From assembly GCF_003171715.1 (NCBI RefSeq), contig NZ_QGHL01000001.1, positions 1-64,000 of the forward strand: a stretch of 64,000 nt of DNA, in the 5' to 3' direction. Numbering within the stretch: position 1 is the stretch's first letter; each line of letters starts with the position of its first letter. The DNA comes from Novosphingobium meiothermophilum. GTDB lineage: Bacteria; Pseudomonadota; Alphaproteobacteria; Sphingomonadales; Sphingomonadaceae. Positions 1-8,564 of this stretch are shown piece by piece. The translations under genes and the position numbers were made by a program. A model generated the notes under the pieces. The model had not been told where the DNA came from and searched no databases. It saw only the letters and a program-made list of their open reading frames with translations.

Positions 1-702
1 GGCGGGGCGGGGCCGCTCCACGTCAATGCAGTGGCGCGCCTCATGGGATCATGGCCCGCGATCTCGCCGGTCAGTCCCGGCGTGCTCTGCGCGCTTGGCG
101 ATGCCACCACCCGCATGCGCACCGAAACCGCCCGCTCGTTCAGCCGCCGCGTGGACGAGACCGAGGAGGCCGAAGTCATCGCCCTCCTCGACGAGATGGC
201 CGCGCAGACCCGCGCCGAACTGACCGCCGAGGGCATCAGCGACGCCGATGTCACGAGCCTGTTCGAACTCGACATCCGCTATGAAGGTCAGGCCTTCGAA
301 GTGCCGCTTTCGATCGACGCAGACGTGCTGCGCCGCGATGGCCTGAAAGGCGTGACCGACCGCTTCGATGCCGAACACAAGCGCCTGTTCACCTTCAACA
401 TGGATTGCGCGCACGAACTGGTGAACCTGCGCGCCGTGGCGCTTGGCCCCGCGCTCGATCTGCCCGCCCCCGCGCTGGAGGTGGGCAATGGCGATCCTTC
501 GGCGGCAAAGATCCGCGACCACGAACTGTGGGCGGATGGCGCTATGGTCCCGGCCGTGATCTACGACCGCGCCCGGTTGCGCGCCGGAGACGTGATCCCC
601 GGCCCGGCCATCGTCGTTGAGATGGACTCCACCACGCTGATCGAGGCGGGCTGCGCCGGTCGCGTCGATCATGTCGGCAACATCCTGATCACCCTTGCCT
701 GA
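1..702 (+). CDS. hyuA: Hydantoinase/oxoprolinase A subunit, C-terminal part (5' truncated by window edge)
   Basis: This is the end of a HyuA-type subunit (N-methylhydantoinase A, 5-oxoprolinase and ketone-carboxylase superfamily), whose members open cyclic amides or carboxylate ketones with ATP. The frame is open from base 1, and the first residues (GGAGPLH) match the conserved glycine-rich segment near the end of the actin-like fold, so the true start lies outside the window. The ATG and GTG codons at 25-45 are internal. About 233 residues remain, including SPGVLCALGD and the C-terminal beta-rich domain. Only 15 bases separate its stop from hyuB, which supports a two-subunit enzyme. The substrate cannot be deduced: the family covers hydantoins, oxoproline and acetophenone-type ketones. 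Confidence 0.9.
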   Translation, partial: GGAGPLHVNAVARLMGSWPAISPVSPGVLCALGDATTRMRTETARSFSRRVDETEEAEVIALLDEMAAQTRAELTAEGISDADVTSLFELDIRYEGQAFEVPLSIDADVLRRDGLKGVTDRFDAEHKRLFTFNMDCAHELVNLRAVALGPALDLPAPALEVGNGDPSAAKIRDHELWADGAMVPAVIYDRARLRAGDVIPGPAIVVEMDSTTLIEAGCAGRVDHVGNILITLA

Positions 703-717
703 GAACGGATAAGCACA

Positions 718-2577
718 ATGCCCGCACAGATCATCCAGGCCAACCAAACCCCCTTCGCCACCGTGCCGGTCGATCCGGTCACGCTCGACATCATCGAGAA
801 CGCGCTGAGGAACGCGCGCATCGAGATGGACGCAACCCTCGTGCGCACGGCGATGTCTCCCGGCATCCGCGAGCAGGGCGATGCCTTCCCGCTCATTGCC
901 GATCACACCGGCAAAATGATCGTCGGCCAGTTCGGATCGTATATCGGCCCGTTCCTCGATGGATATGACGGCACGGTCGAGGATGGCGACCTGATCTTCC
1001 TTTCCGATCCCTATTCGGTGGGCGGCGCGATCAGCCATTCGAACGACTGGCTGGTGCTGCTGCCCGTGTTCAAGGACGGACGCCTCATCGCCTATACCTC
1101 GATGTTCGGCCACCAGTCAGACATCGGCGGCATGGTGCCGGGGTCAATGCCGATCCATGCCTCCACCATCTTTCAGGAAGGCGTGCGCATCCCGCCCGTC
1201 AAGATCTGGAAGAGGGGCGAATACAACGAGGACCTCATCCGTCTGGTCATGCACCAGACCCGCACACCGGACTGGTGCAAGGCCGATCTCAATGCCCTGA
1301 TCGCCTCGTGCCGCGTGGCCGCGCGCCGCGTGATCGAAATGGCCGAACGCTTTGGCGACGATGTTTTCGTCTCGGCCACCGATCTCCTGCTGGAACGCAA
1401 CCACCGCGCCATGAAGCAGCTCATCGAAAGCTCGATCGGGGAAGAACCGGTCAGCTTCGAGGATTACATCTGCGACGATGGCAAGGGCTTCGGCCCCTAC
1501 CGGATCAAGTGCACGATGTGGCGCGAGAACGGGCGCGTCGTGCTCGATTTCGCGGGCACCGATCCGCAAAGTCAGGCATCGATCAACATGTTCCTCAACG
1601 AGAACATGATGCGCATGTTCTTCGGCATCTACATGATCATGGTCTTCGATCCGCAGATCCTGTTCAACGATGGCTATTATGATCTGATCGATGTGCGGAT
1701 CCCCGAAGGATCACTGCTCAAGCCGAAGTTCCCCGCCGCGCTTTCGGGCCGCACCCACGTTCTGGGGCGTCTGTTCGATATTCTGGGCGGCCTTCTGGGG
1801 CAGAAGACGCCGGAGTTCCTCAACGCCGCCGGATTTTCGTCCAGCCCGCACCTGTTCTATGCGGGCAACGACCGGAACGGAAAGTGGTTCCAGCTTTTCC
1901 AGATCGGCTTCGGCGGCATTCCCGGACGGCCTCTCGGCGATGGCCCGGATGGCCACTCGCTGTTCCCCGGTTTCACCAATGTGCCCAACGAGTTCCTCGA
2001 ACGCTACTTCCCGCTGGTGATCGAACGCTATGAAACCGTGCCCGACAGCGGCGGGGCGGGGCTGCACCGGGGCGGCAACGGGATCGACATGGTCTATCGC
2101 TTCCTCGAACCCGGCACCATCGCCATTCACGACGACCGCTGGTTCGTGCCGCCATGGGGCGTGAATGGCGGCGAACCGGGTGCGCGCGCGCGCAAGGTGC
2201 TGGTCAAGACCGATGGCACCGAGATCGTCGTCGGCAACAAGATCGAGGACTATCCGGTGGAACCGGGTGATCGCCTGCACTTCATCACCTGGGGCGGCGG
2301 GGGCTGGGGCGATCCGCTGGAACGTGATCCCCAGCTTCTGGCGAAGGAACTGAAGCAGGGCCTTGTCACCGAAAAGGGGGCGCTGCGTTATGGCGTGGTG
2401 CTGAAGGACGGCGCGGTCGACGCTGCCGCCACCGCGGCCCTGCGCGAGAGGATGCGCGCCGAGCGCGGGCCGGTGGGCGTGTTCAACTTCGGTCCCGACA
2501 TCGAGACGCTGCGCGCCAACTGCCTTGCCGAAACCGGCCTGCCCGCGCCAATCCCGCCGCGCTGGGCAAACGCATAA
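718..2577 (+). CDS. hyuB: Hydantoinase B/oxoprolinase family protein
   Basis: This 619-residue protein is the partner of the preceding hyuA. The N-terminal segment DPVTLDIIENALRNARIEMD and the later GHQSDIGGMVPGSMP stretch are family hallmarks, the latter carrying conserved His and Asp residues. Length is normal for a full HyuB. HyuA and HyuB together catalyse ATP-dependent cleavage of a cyclic amide, or in some relatives carboxylation of a ketone. It lies 15 bp after hyuA and 14 bp before the lyase-family gene, so one transcript is likely. HyuAB with two PuuE-like proteins, an amidase and an isochorismatase-like hydrolase in the window suggests that breaking C-N bonds is a theme of this region. 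That is inference. Confidence 0.92.
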   Translation: MPAQIIQANQTPFATVPVDPVTLDIIENALRNARIEMDATLVRTAMSPGIREQGDAFPLIADHTGKMIVGQFGSYIGPFLDGYDGTVEDGDLIFLSDPYSVGGAISHSNDWLVLLPVFKDGRLIAYTSMFGHQSDIGGMVPGSMPIHASTIFQEGVRIPPVKIWKRGEYNEDLIRLVMHQTRTPDWCKADLNALIASCRVAARRVIEMAERFGDDVFVSATDLLLERNHRAMKQLIESSIGEEPVSFEDYICDDGKGFGPYRIKCTMWRENGRVVLDFAGTDPQSQASINMFLNENMMRMFFGIYMIMVFDPQILFNDGYYDLIDVRIPEGSLLKPKFPAALSGRTHVLGRLFDILGGLLGQKTPEFLNAAGFSSSPHLFYAGNDRNGKWFQLFQIGFGGIPGRPLGDGPDGHSLFPGFTNVPNEFLERYFPLVIERYETVPDSGGAGLHRGGNGIDMVYRFLEPGTIAIHDDRWFVPPWGVNGGEPGARARKVLVKTDGTEIVVGNKIEDYPVEPGDRLHFITWGGGGWGDPLERDPQLLAKELKQGLVTEKGALRYGVVLKDGAVDAAATAALRERMRAERGPVGVFNFGPDIETLRANCLAETGLPAPIPPRWANA

Positions 2578-2591
2578 GGAGCTGAAAACCC

Positions 2592-3455
2592 GTGGCAAAT
2601 CCCATCCTCCGCGAAAAGCTGAACGCGGGCAGGTTCTTCGTCGTCCCCGGCATTCAGGACATGATCGCAGCGGTCATCGCCAACAAGGTCGGCTTCGATA
2701 TCGTCTATGGCACCGGCTACTGGCTGACCGCTTCGGCCTGGGGGCTGCCCGACGCGGGCATCGCCACCTACACCGAAATGCGCAACCGCATGGAAACGCT
2801 GGCGCGCACCAGCAATGCCGCCGTGATTGCCGATGGCGACACCGGCTATGGCGGGCTACTCAACGTGCATCACACGGTCAGGGGCTATGAGGCCAGCGGC
2901 GTCACCGCAATCCAGATCGAGGATCAGGAGTTCCCCAAGAAGTGCGGCCACACGCCGTTCAAGCGCCTGATCTCGACCGAGGACATGGTCGAGAAGATCA
3001 AGGTCGCCATCGATGCGCGCTCGTCCGAGGACTTCGTCGTCATCGCCCGCACCGATGCGCGCGAGAGCGAAGGCCTCGACGGAGTGCTGCGGCGCCTTGA
3101 AGCCTATTCGAAGGCCGGTGCCGACGTGCTCTTCCCCGAAGCGCTGCACAGCGAGGAGGAAATGCGCAAGGCCTGCGGCGTGCTCGACAAGCCCTGCATG
3201 GCCAACATGTCGAACCACGGCAAGACCCCGGTGCCGCCCGCCGAAGTCCTCGCCGAGATCGGCTATGCCTATGCCATCTACCCCTCGCTCACCAGCCTTG
3301 CGGCCTGCGCCGCGATGGAGCGGGCGCTGCGCGATCTCAAGGACAAGGGCATCGGCCAGCCCGATGGCCTGTTCGATTTCAGCGAGTTCTGCTCGCTCAT
3401 CGGCTTTGAAGATGTCTGGGCGTTTGAAAGGAAGTGGGGCAAGGCAGGCGCATGA
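2592..3455 (+). CDS. Isocitrate lyase/PEP mutase family protein
   Basis: The 287-residue TIM-barrel protein starts at a GTG with AAGGAG 8 bases upstream. It carries DGDTGYG at residues 81-87, ED at 110-111 for metal binding, and KKCGH at 116-120, the catalytic-loop cysteine motif of lyases in this superfamily. Members cleave C-C or C-P bonds of alpha-hydroxy or oxo acids (methylisocitrate lyase, dimethylmalate lyase, oxaloacetate decarboxylase, PEP mutase). Retention of the loop Cys favours a lyase over PEP mutase. It sits between hyuB and an alcohol dehydrogenase and overlaps the latter by 4 bp, so it probably handles a dicarboxylic intermediate of the same pathway. Exact substrate unknown. 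Confidence 0.88.
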   Translation: MANPILREKLNAGRFFVVPGIQDMIAAVIANKVGFDIVYGTGYWLTASAWGLPDAGIATYTEMRNRMETLARTSNAAVIADGDTGYGGLLNVHHTVRGYEASGVTAIQIEDQEFPKKCGHTPFKRLISTEDMVEKIKVAIDARSSEDFVVIARTDARESEGLDGVLRRLEAYSKAGADVLFPEALHSEEEMRKACGVLDKPCMANMSNHGKTPVPPAEVLAEIGYAYAIYPSLTSLAACAAMERALRDLKDKGIGQPDGLFDFSEFCSLIGFEDVWAFERKWGKAGA

Positions 3456-4573
3456 CCACACGCAAGATCGCCGCCGCCGTCCTGCATCAGAGCGGCGAAA
3501 ACCCTGCGCCCTATGGCCGGCACAAGCCGCTTGAGGTGATGACACTCGACCTTGCCGATCCCCGCCCCGGCGAGGTTCTGGTCCGCATCGATGCAGCGGG
3601 GCTGTGCCATTCCGACCTTTCCGTCATCAATGGCGACAGGCCCCGCCCCATGCCCATGGCGCTGGGCCATGAAGCCGCAGCCACCGTGCTCGCGCTCGGC
3701 GATCAAGGCGACGGTTCGCTCGCGGTGGGCGACCGGGTCGTGCTGGTGTTCCTGCCTTCGTGCGGCCACTGCGTCGCCTGTGCTTCGGGTCAGGGCTATC
3801 TGTGCGCCAATGCCGCCGCCGCCAACGGCAAGGGCGAACTCATGCAGGGCGGATCGCGCCTTTCGTGCGAGGGGGGTCATGTCCATCACCACCTCGGCGT
3901 CTCGGCCTTTGCCACGCAGGCCGTGGTCGATCGCCGCTCGGTAGTGAAGATCGACAAGGACATCCCGCCCGAAACCGCCGCCCTGTTCGGCTGCGCGGTG
4001 CTGACGGGTGTCGGCGCGGTGATGAACACGGCCGCTGTCCGGCCCGGCGAATCGGTCCTGATCTATGGCCTTGGCGGGGTCGGTCTTGCCGCGCTGCTGG
4101 GCGCGCTGGCCGCAGGTGCGCAGCCGGTCGTCGCGGTCGATCCCTCGCCCGAAAAGCGCGCGCTGGCGCTTGAACTTGGCGCGGCTGCCGCGGTCGCTCC
4201 GGGCGAAGATGCAGCCCTGTCCGGCACCGATGTGGTGATTGAAACGGTGGGCAAGGCCGCCGTCCTCGCCCAGGCCTACCGCGCTGCACGGCGCGGCGGA
4301 CGCATCGTTACGGTGGGCCTGCCCAATCCTGCCGAAATGCTCGAAATCAATGCACTTTCATTGGTTGCCGAAGGCAAGGTGCTGATGGGCAGCTACATGG
4401 GTTCGGCCATCCCCGCGCGCGACATCCCCCGCTACATCGCGCTGTGGCGGGCCGGACGCCTGCCCGTCGAACGGCTCCTGACCTCGGTCAGCCCGCTGGA
4501 GGAAATCAACGACCTGATGGACAGGCTCGCCGAAGGCAAGGCGATCCGGCAGGTCATTGTCCCGGCATGGTAG
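3452..4573 (+). CDS. Zinc-dependent alcohol dehydrogenase (MDR superfamily)
   Basis: This 373-residue enzyme oxidises an alcohol to an aldehyde or ketone with NAD(P). The ATG overlaps the previous stop (ATGA), which favours it over the GTG 18 bases earlier. Visible are GLCHSD with the first catalytic-zinc Cys, GHEAA with the zinc His, the four-cysteine structural-zinc lobe (CGHCVACASGQGYLC), FGCAV with the third zinc ligand, and a Rossmann GLGGVG. All zinc ligands are present, so it should be active. Last gene of the hyuA-hyuB-lyase operon. An aldehyde dehydrogenase is encoded nearby on the other strand and could take the product further. Confidence 0.93.
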   Translation: MTTRKIAAAVLHQSGENPAPYGRHKPLEVMTLDLADPRPGEVLVRIDAAGLCHSDLSVINGDRPRPMPMALGHEAAATVLALGDQGDGSLAVGDRVVLVFLPSCGHCVACASGQGYLCANAAAANGKGELMQGGSRLSCEGGHVHHHLGVSAFATQAVVDRRSVVKIDKDIPPETAALFGCAVLTGVGAVMNTAAVRPGESVLIYGLGGVGLAALLGALAAGAQPVVAVDPSPEKRALALELGAAAAVAPGEDAALSGTDVVIETVGKAAVLAQAYRAARRGGRIVTVGLPNPAEMLEINALSLVAEGKVLMGSYMGSAIPARDIPRYIALWRAGRLPVERLLTSVSPLEEINDLMDRLAEGKAIRQVIVPAW

Positions 4574-4593
4574 GGGCCGGACAGGCCGATTGT

Positions 4594-4606
4594 TCCGGCT
4601 TTCGGA
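4594..4606. promoter_or_regulatory. Class I operator, distal copy upstream of the IclR gene
   Basis: TCCG-GCTTT-CGGA, with the right arm extended to CGGACA. Its centre is 21 bp (two helical turns) from the stronger copy at 4611-4631. It matches the 5-bp-spaced palindrome repeated across the window. Operator function is inferred from recurrence and position. Confidence 0.5.
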
Positions 4607-4610
4607 CAGA

Positions 4611-4631
4611 TTTATCCGACAGGCGGATAAA
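4611..4631. promoter_or_regulatory. Class I operator, proximal copy upstream of the IclR gene
   Basis: A perfect palindrome TTTATCCG-N5-CGGATAAA with spacer ACAGG, ending 76 bases before the IclR start codon. It is one of the two longest matches to the recurring class I motif and lies beside a weaker copy at 4594-4606. Two helically phased sites in front of a regulator gene suggest autoregulation by the IclR protein. Confidence 0.65.
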
Positions 4632-4707
4632 CTCTTGAACAATTCGGTCATATGACATTCTCTTGTCACTCTGTGGCCAACCACGGAATGGCAAGGGGAG
4701 TCGTATC

Positions 4708-5499
4708 ATGGAAAAAGGCGTTCCTATCCGGTCGATCACGCGGTCCATTGCCGCGCTCAAGGCAATCAACCGCCACGGCTCGCTTTCGATGATGGAAATC
4801 GCCAAGTCCGCCGAAGTCCCCTATCCCACGGCCTGCCGCATCGTGCAGACCCTGCTCTACGAAGGGCTGATCGAACAGGAACCGGCGCGCAAGCGCTATC
4901 GTCCGACCGCGCTGGTCCAGACGCTGGCCACCGGCTTCCAGCATGACGATGAACTGGTCCGCATCGCCCGCCCGCATATCGTCGCGCTTACCGCGCGGGT
5001 TGGCTGGCCGGTTTCCATCGCCATCCGCGTGGGCCGCGAGATGATGCTGCGCGACAGCACCCACGCCAATTCCTCGCTCACCTTCGAACACTATTACCCC
5101 GGCTTCACCCTGCCGATCCTCGACAGCGCATCGGGCAAGGTCTCGATGGCCTTTGCCGACGACGAGGAGCGCGAGATGATCCTGCGCTTCATGCGCGTGT
5201 CGCAGGACATCGATCTCAACTACCTCGCCACGGCCGAAGTCAGCCTCGATGTGGAGCGTATCCGTGCCGATGGCTACGCCGTGCAGGGCCGCAACCACTT
5301 CAACCTGACGCCGGGCAAGACCTCATCGATCGCCGTGCCGATCTTCCGCAACGGCCACTACGAAGCCGCCATGACCATGGTGTTCTTCGTGGCCGCGATG
5401 AAGCTGTCGGCCGCGCTCGAAACCTACCTCGATGATCTGAAGGCCACCGCCGCCGCCATCAGCCACGATCTTTCGAACGTGCCCCTGGGAAGCGCCTAG
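4708..5499 (+). CDS. IclR family transcriptional regulator
   Basis: This 263-residue DNA-binding regulator starts at ATG with AAGGGGAG 7 bases upstream; an upstream TTG has no such support. Residues about 20-52 form the winged helix (SMMEIAKSAEVPYPTACRIV), followed by the IclR ligand-binding domain. IclR proteins bind inverted repeats as dimers or tetramers and respond to a pathway metabolite. Two phased copies of the class I palindrome lie in its own upstream region, and further copies precede most transcription units to 48 kb. It is therefore the best candidate for the pathway-wide regulator. Whether it activates or represses cannot be read from the sequence. Confidence 0.92.
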   Translation: MEKGVPIRSITRSIAALKAINRHGSLSMMEIAKSAEVPYPTACRIVQTLLYEGLIEQEPARKRYRPTALVQTLATGFQHDDELVRIARPHIVALTARVGWPVSIAIRVGREMMLRDSTHANSSLTFEHYYPGFTLPILDSASGKVSMAFADDEEREMILRFMRVSQDIDLNYLATAEVSLDVERIRADGYAVQGRNHFNLTPGKTSSIAVPIFRNGHYEAAMTMVFFVAAMKLSAALETYLDDLKATAAAISHDLSNVPLGSA

Positions 5500-5518
5500 G
5501 CTTCGGCGGGGAACCGGT

Positions 5519-5860
5519 TCATCGCTGCTTCTTCGTGATCGGGGCGGTGAAATCCGGTTCCTTGTTGGCCACCCAGTCAACGAACTTGCGGATTGCCGGG
5601 TTGGCCAGCAGCATGTCCACATCCATGCCGATGCGCTGAAGCTGCGAATTGGTGAAGTTGGCGATCAGGGTCTGCTGGCAGATGCCGTGCATCGGCACCA
5701 CGTCGCGCCCGCCCCGGCTCTTGGGCACGGGATGATGCCATACGATCGTGCTGCCGGTCGGCCGTCCGCACAGCCAGCAGGGCACCGGCGGCGGCGCTTC
5801 TGGCGCGTCCGGCGTGTCGAAGTCGTCATGACGACCGTGCTTGGAATGCTTGCGGGCCAT
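5519..5860 (-). CDS. HNH endonuclease-like small protein
   Basis: This 113-residue protein has CWLCGRP (Cys 28 and Cys 31), HHPVPKSRGG at 42-51 and HGICQQTLIANFTN at 58-71. That arrangement of zinc Cys pairs and histidines fits a small HNH-type domain protein found in alphaproteobacteria. In the canonical form the second part reads close to HxICH; here the last position is Gln (ICQQ), so one ligand may be lost and nuclease activity is uncertain. It lies 47 bp after the aldehyde dehydrogenase on the same strand and is convergent with the IclR gene. No clear link to the catabolic genes. Confidence 0.7.
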   Translation of the reverse strand: MARKHSKHGRHDDFDTPDAPEAPPPVPCWLCGRPTGSTIVWHHPVPKSRGGRDVVPMHGICQQTLIANFTNSQLQRIGMDVDMLLANPAIRKFVDWVANKEPDFTAPITKKQR

Positions 5861-5907
5861 GGCGCTGCCTTACAGCAACCACGGCCTCATGCAATCGCGC
5901 GCGCCGA

Positions 5908-7416
5908 TCACAGGCGCGCCGTCACCGCCTTTGTCTCAAGATAGGCGTCCAGCCCTTCCTGCCCGAACTCGCGCCCCCAGCCTGACTGGCCATAGCCGCC
6001 AAAGGGAATGTTGGTGCCCACCGCCCCGTGGCAGTTGATCGAGACATGGCCTGCCCGGATACGCCTGACCAGCCGGTGCGCGGTTGAAAGATCGCGCGTC
6101 CACACACTGCCCGACAGGCCATAGGGCGTGTCGTTGGCCAGTGCGGCAATCACTTCCAGATCGTCGCTCTCGAACTTCTGCACGGCCATGACCGGGCCGA
6201 AGATCTCCTCGCGCATCAGCGGCATGGCATTGTTGCACCCGGTAAAGACCGTGGGCCGGATGAAGTTGCCCGGCCGGTCAAGTCTTTCACCGCCCGTCAC
6301 CAGCACGGCGCCATCGGCTCCGGCCCGCTCGATATGGCCCATGACTTTCGCCGCGTGCGCGGCAGAAATCATCGGGCCTTGCATGGTTGCCGGATCAAGC
6401 CCGTGGCCCAGCGTCATGCCCTGCGCAAATGCCGCCACGCCTTCGATCAGGGCATCGTGGATGGCCGCATGGGCGAAGATGCGCGTGCCCGCCATGCAGT
6501 TCTGCCCCTGAAGGAAGAACGTCGCCATCGCCACGCCCGGAACCGCCAGCGCCGGATCGGCATCGGGCATGACCACCACCGGGCTTTTGCCGCCCAGTTC
6601 AAGGCTGACCTTCTTGAGATTGCCCAGTGCTGCCTGAATGATCCTGCGCCCCGTGGCGGTGGAGCCGGTAAACGAGATCTTGTCCACCCCCGGATGTTCG
6701 GCCAGCGCCTGCCCGGCTTCGCCGCCCGCGCCGTTGACGATATTGACCACGCCCGCGGGAAGCCCCGCCTCAAGGATCATGCCGCCCAGCGCCAGCGCGG
6801 AAAGCGGCGTTTCCTCCGATGGCTTCATCACCACGGTGCAGCCCGCCGCCAGCGCGGGCGCAAGCTTGAGAATGGCGGTGGAAAGCGGCACGTTCCACGG
6901 CACGATCTGTCCCGCCACCCCGATCGGTTCCCGCAGGGTATAGGTCAGCGCTTCGGTTTCAGCGGCGATGTGGCGCGGCGGGGCGGTGGTCGTCCCTTCG
7001 ATCCGCATGACCGCCCCCGCATAATAATCGACCATCTCCACGCAATTGGCCGTGGTCAGCCCGGCGATGAAGCGCGGCATCCCGTTATCGATCACGTCGA
7101 GTTCGGTCAGCAGCGTGGCATTGGCTTCCATCACCCGCGCCAGCCGTTGGAGAAGCGCGGTGCGTGTCGCCACGCTCATCCGCCCCCACGGCCCTTCGAA
7201 GGCGGCGCGCGCGGCCTTCACCGCCCGGTCCACTTCTGCCGCGCCGCCGGTGTGGAACCGGGCCAGCACCAGCCCGGTCGCCGGATCGCGCGTTTCCAGT
7301 TCGCCCGATCCGTCAACCCATTCCCCGCCAATCAGCAGCCGGTGCGCCTCGCCAAGGAAGCGTGCGGTTTCCGGCGCGATGACAAGGCCATCGAAGGGAA
7401 CGGGCTGTGCGCTCAT
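5908..7416 (-). CDS. NAD(P)-dependent aldehyde dehydrogenase
   Basis: A 502-residue ALDH superfamily enzyme that oxidises an aldehyde to a carboxylic acid. The cofactor-binding stretch FTGSTATGRRI, the general-base Glu in LELGGKSPVVV and the nucleophilic Cys in GQNCMAGTRIF are all present, as is the C-terminal NIPFGGYGQSGWGREFG segment. Its start overlaps the monooxygenase stop by 4 bp, so it belongs to the (-) operon reading from the amine oxidase at 11029. It could accept aldehydes made by that oxidase or by the alcohol dehydrogenase at 3452. Confidence 0.93.
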   Translation of the reverse strand: MSAQPVPFDGLVIAPETARFLGEAHRLLIGGEWVDGSGELETRDPATGLVLARFHTGGAAEVDRAVKAARAAFEGPWGRMSVATRTALLQRLARVMEANATLLTELDVIDNGMPRFIAGLTTANCVEMVDYYAGAVMRIEGTTTAPPRHIAAETEALTYTLREPIGVAGQIVPWNVPLSTAILKLAPALAAGCTVVMKPSEETPLSALALGGMILEAGLPAGVVNIVNGAGGEAGQALAEHPGVDKISFTGSTATGRRIIQAALGNLKKVSLELGGKSPVVVMPDADPALAVPGVAMATFFLQGQNCMAGTRIFAHAAIHDALIEGVAAFAQGMTLGHGLDPATMQGPMISAAHAAKVMGHIERAGADGAVLVTGGERLDRPGNFIRPTVFTGCNNAMPLMREEIFGPVMAVQKFESDDLEVIAALANDTPYGLSGSVWTRDLSTAHRLVRRIRAGHVSINCHGAVGTNIPFGGYGQSGWGREFGQEGLDAYLETKAVTARL

Positions 7417-8564
7417 ACGGCAACGGTCCTCGGATCATAGGTGAACAGGCCGAGCGATTCCTCGTCCTTCATCTCGCCCAGCCCGAACAGGTCGGTGTCC
7501 TGCCCCTGCATCCGGTCGGCATTGGCGTTCGATTCCTGCTGGATGAAAGTGGCCCTCTCGTGCCGCGCCGCCTCGTAGCGGGCCAGACCTTCGGCCGCGC
7601 TGTCCGATGCCGCCAGCGCCCGCGCCAGCACCACCGCATCCTCGATCCCGCAGGCCGCGCCGTGGCCAAGGAACGGGGTCATCGCGTGGGCGGCATCGCC
7701 GATCAGCGTCACGTTGCCATCAAGCACCCAGGTATCCATCGGCTTTCGCGCATTGATGGCCCACTTGAACAGGGGCTGCGCGGTTGCCGCCCGCAGCAGG
7801 GCTTTTGCATCGTCGCACCAGTGGCCAAAGATGCCTTGCAGTTCGGCCGGATCGGCAGGCGTGGTCCAGCCCTCCTCGTTCCAGCCTTCCTGCCGGGCGA
7901 AGAACACGAAGTTCATGATCTTCGAGCCCCTGACGTTATAGCGGTTCATCATCGCGCCGGGGCCGATGATGATGCCGGGAAAGTCGGAAAGTTCCTGAAG
8001 CTCCGGTGTCACCGGCACAAGGCAGCGCCAGGCCACATGGCCGGTGAAGTGCGGCGCATCATCGCCAAAGCGCTGCCGGATCACGCTTTTCACGCCGTCG
8101 GCCCCGATCAGCACGTCCGCGCCGAAGGTGCGGCCATCGGCCAGCGTCACTGTCGTGCCCTTGCTGGAAACGACCTGCGCCCCGGCGATCATCTCCACGC
8201 CCGAACGCTCTGCCGCGCGGGTCATCACGGCGTGAAGGTCGGCGCGGTGCACGGTGATGTAGGGCGCGCCATATTTCGCGCGCTGGGTGGAACGGTCCAT
8301 CTCCACCAGGGTGCGGCCATCGCGCCAGTGCTGGATGCGCTGGCGGGTGGGTTCCACCGCAACCGCGGCGGCCTCCTCGCAGATGCCGATGAAATCAAGG
8401 CCCTTCATCGCGTTGGGCGTCAGCGTCAGCCCCGCGCCGATCTCGCCGAACTGGGGTGCGCTTTCCAGCAGCGTGACCCTGAAGCCCTGCTGGGCAAGCG
8501 CGGCCGAAGCGGTCATGCCCGCAACACCCCCGCCCACGATCAGGATGGTTTCGGGCCGGCTCAT
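7413..8564 (-). CDS. FAD-dependent aromatic-type monooxygenase
   Basis: This 383-residue class A flavoprotein monooxygenase resembles salicylate hydroxylase, 3-hydroxybenzoate 6-hydroxylase and 6-hydroxynicotinate 3-monooxygenase. Motifs are the dinucleotide-binding VGGGVAGMTASAALAQQG near the N terminus, the DG motif IGADGVKS, and GDAAHAMTPFLGHGA for FAD ribityl binding. Such enzymes hydroxylate an aromatic or heteroaromatic ring using NAD(P)H and oxygen. It overlaps both neighbours by 4 bp. Together with the isochorismatase-like hydrolase and alpha/beta hydrolases it recalls nicotinate-type pathways, but no ring-cleavage dioxygenase of that type is visible here. Confidence 0.9.
   Translation of the reverse strand: MSRPETILIVGGGVAGMTASAALAQQGFRVTLLESAPQFGEIGAGLTLTPNAMKGLDFIGICEEAAAVAVEPTRQRIQHWRDGRTLVEMDRSTQRAKYGAPYITVHRADLHAVMTRAAERSGVEMIAGAQVVSSKGTTVTLADGRTFGADVLIGADGVKSVIRQRFGDDAPHFTGHVAWRCLVPVTPELQELSDFPGIIIGPGAMMNRYNVRGSKIMNFVFFARQEGWNEEGWTTPADPAELQGIFGHWCDDAKALLRAATAQPLFKWAINARKPMDTWVLDGNVTLIGDAAHAMTPFLGHGAACGIEDAVVLARALAASDSAAEGLARYEAARHERATFIQQESNANADRMQGQDTDLFGLGEMKDEESLGLFTYDPRTVAV

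Noticed and set aside
31..702. Treating the first gene as complete from the GTG at 31
   Set aside because: The frame is open from base 1 and residues before 31 match the conserved HyuA motif, so the gene is cut by the window edge.
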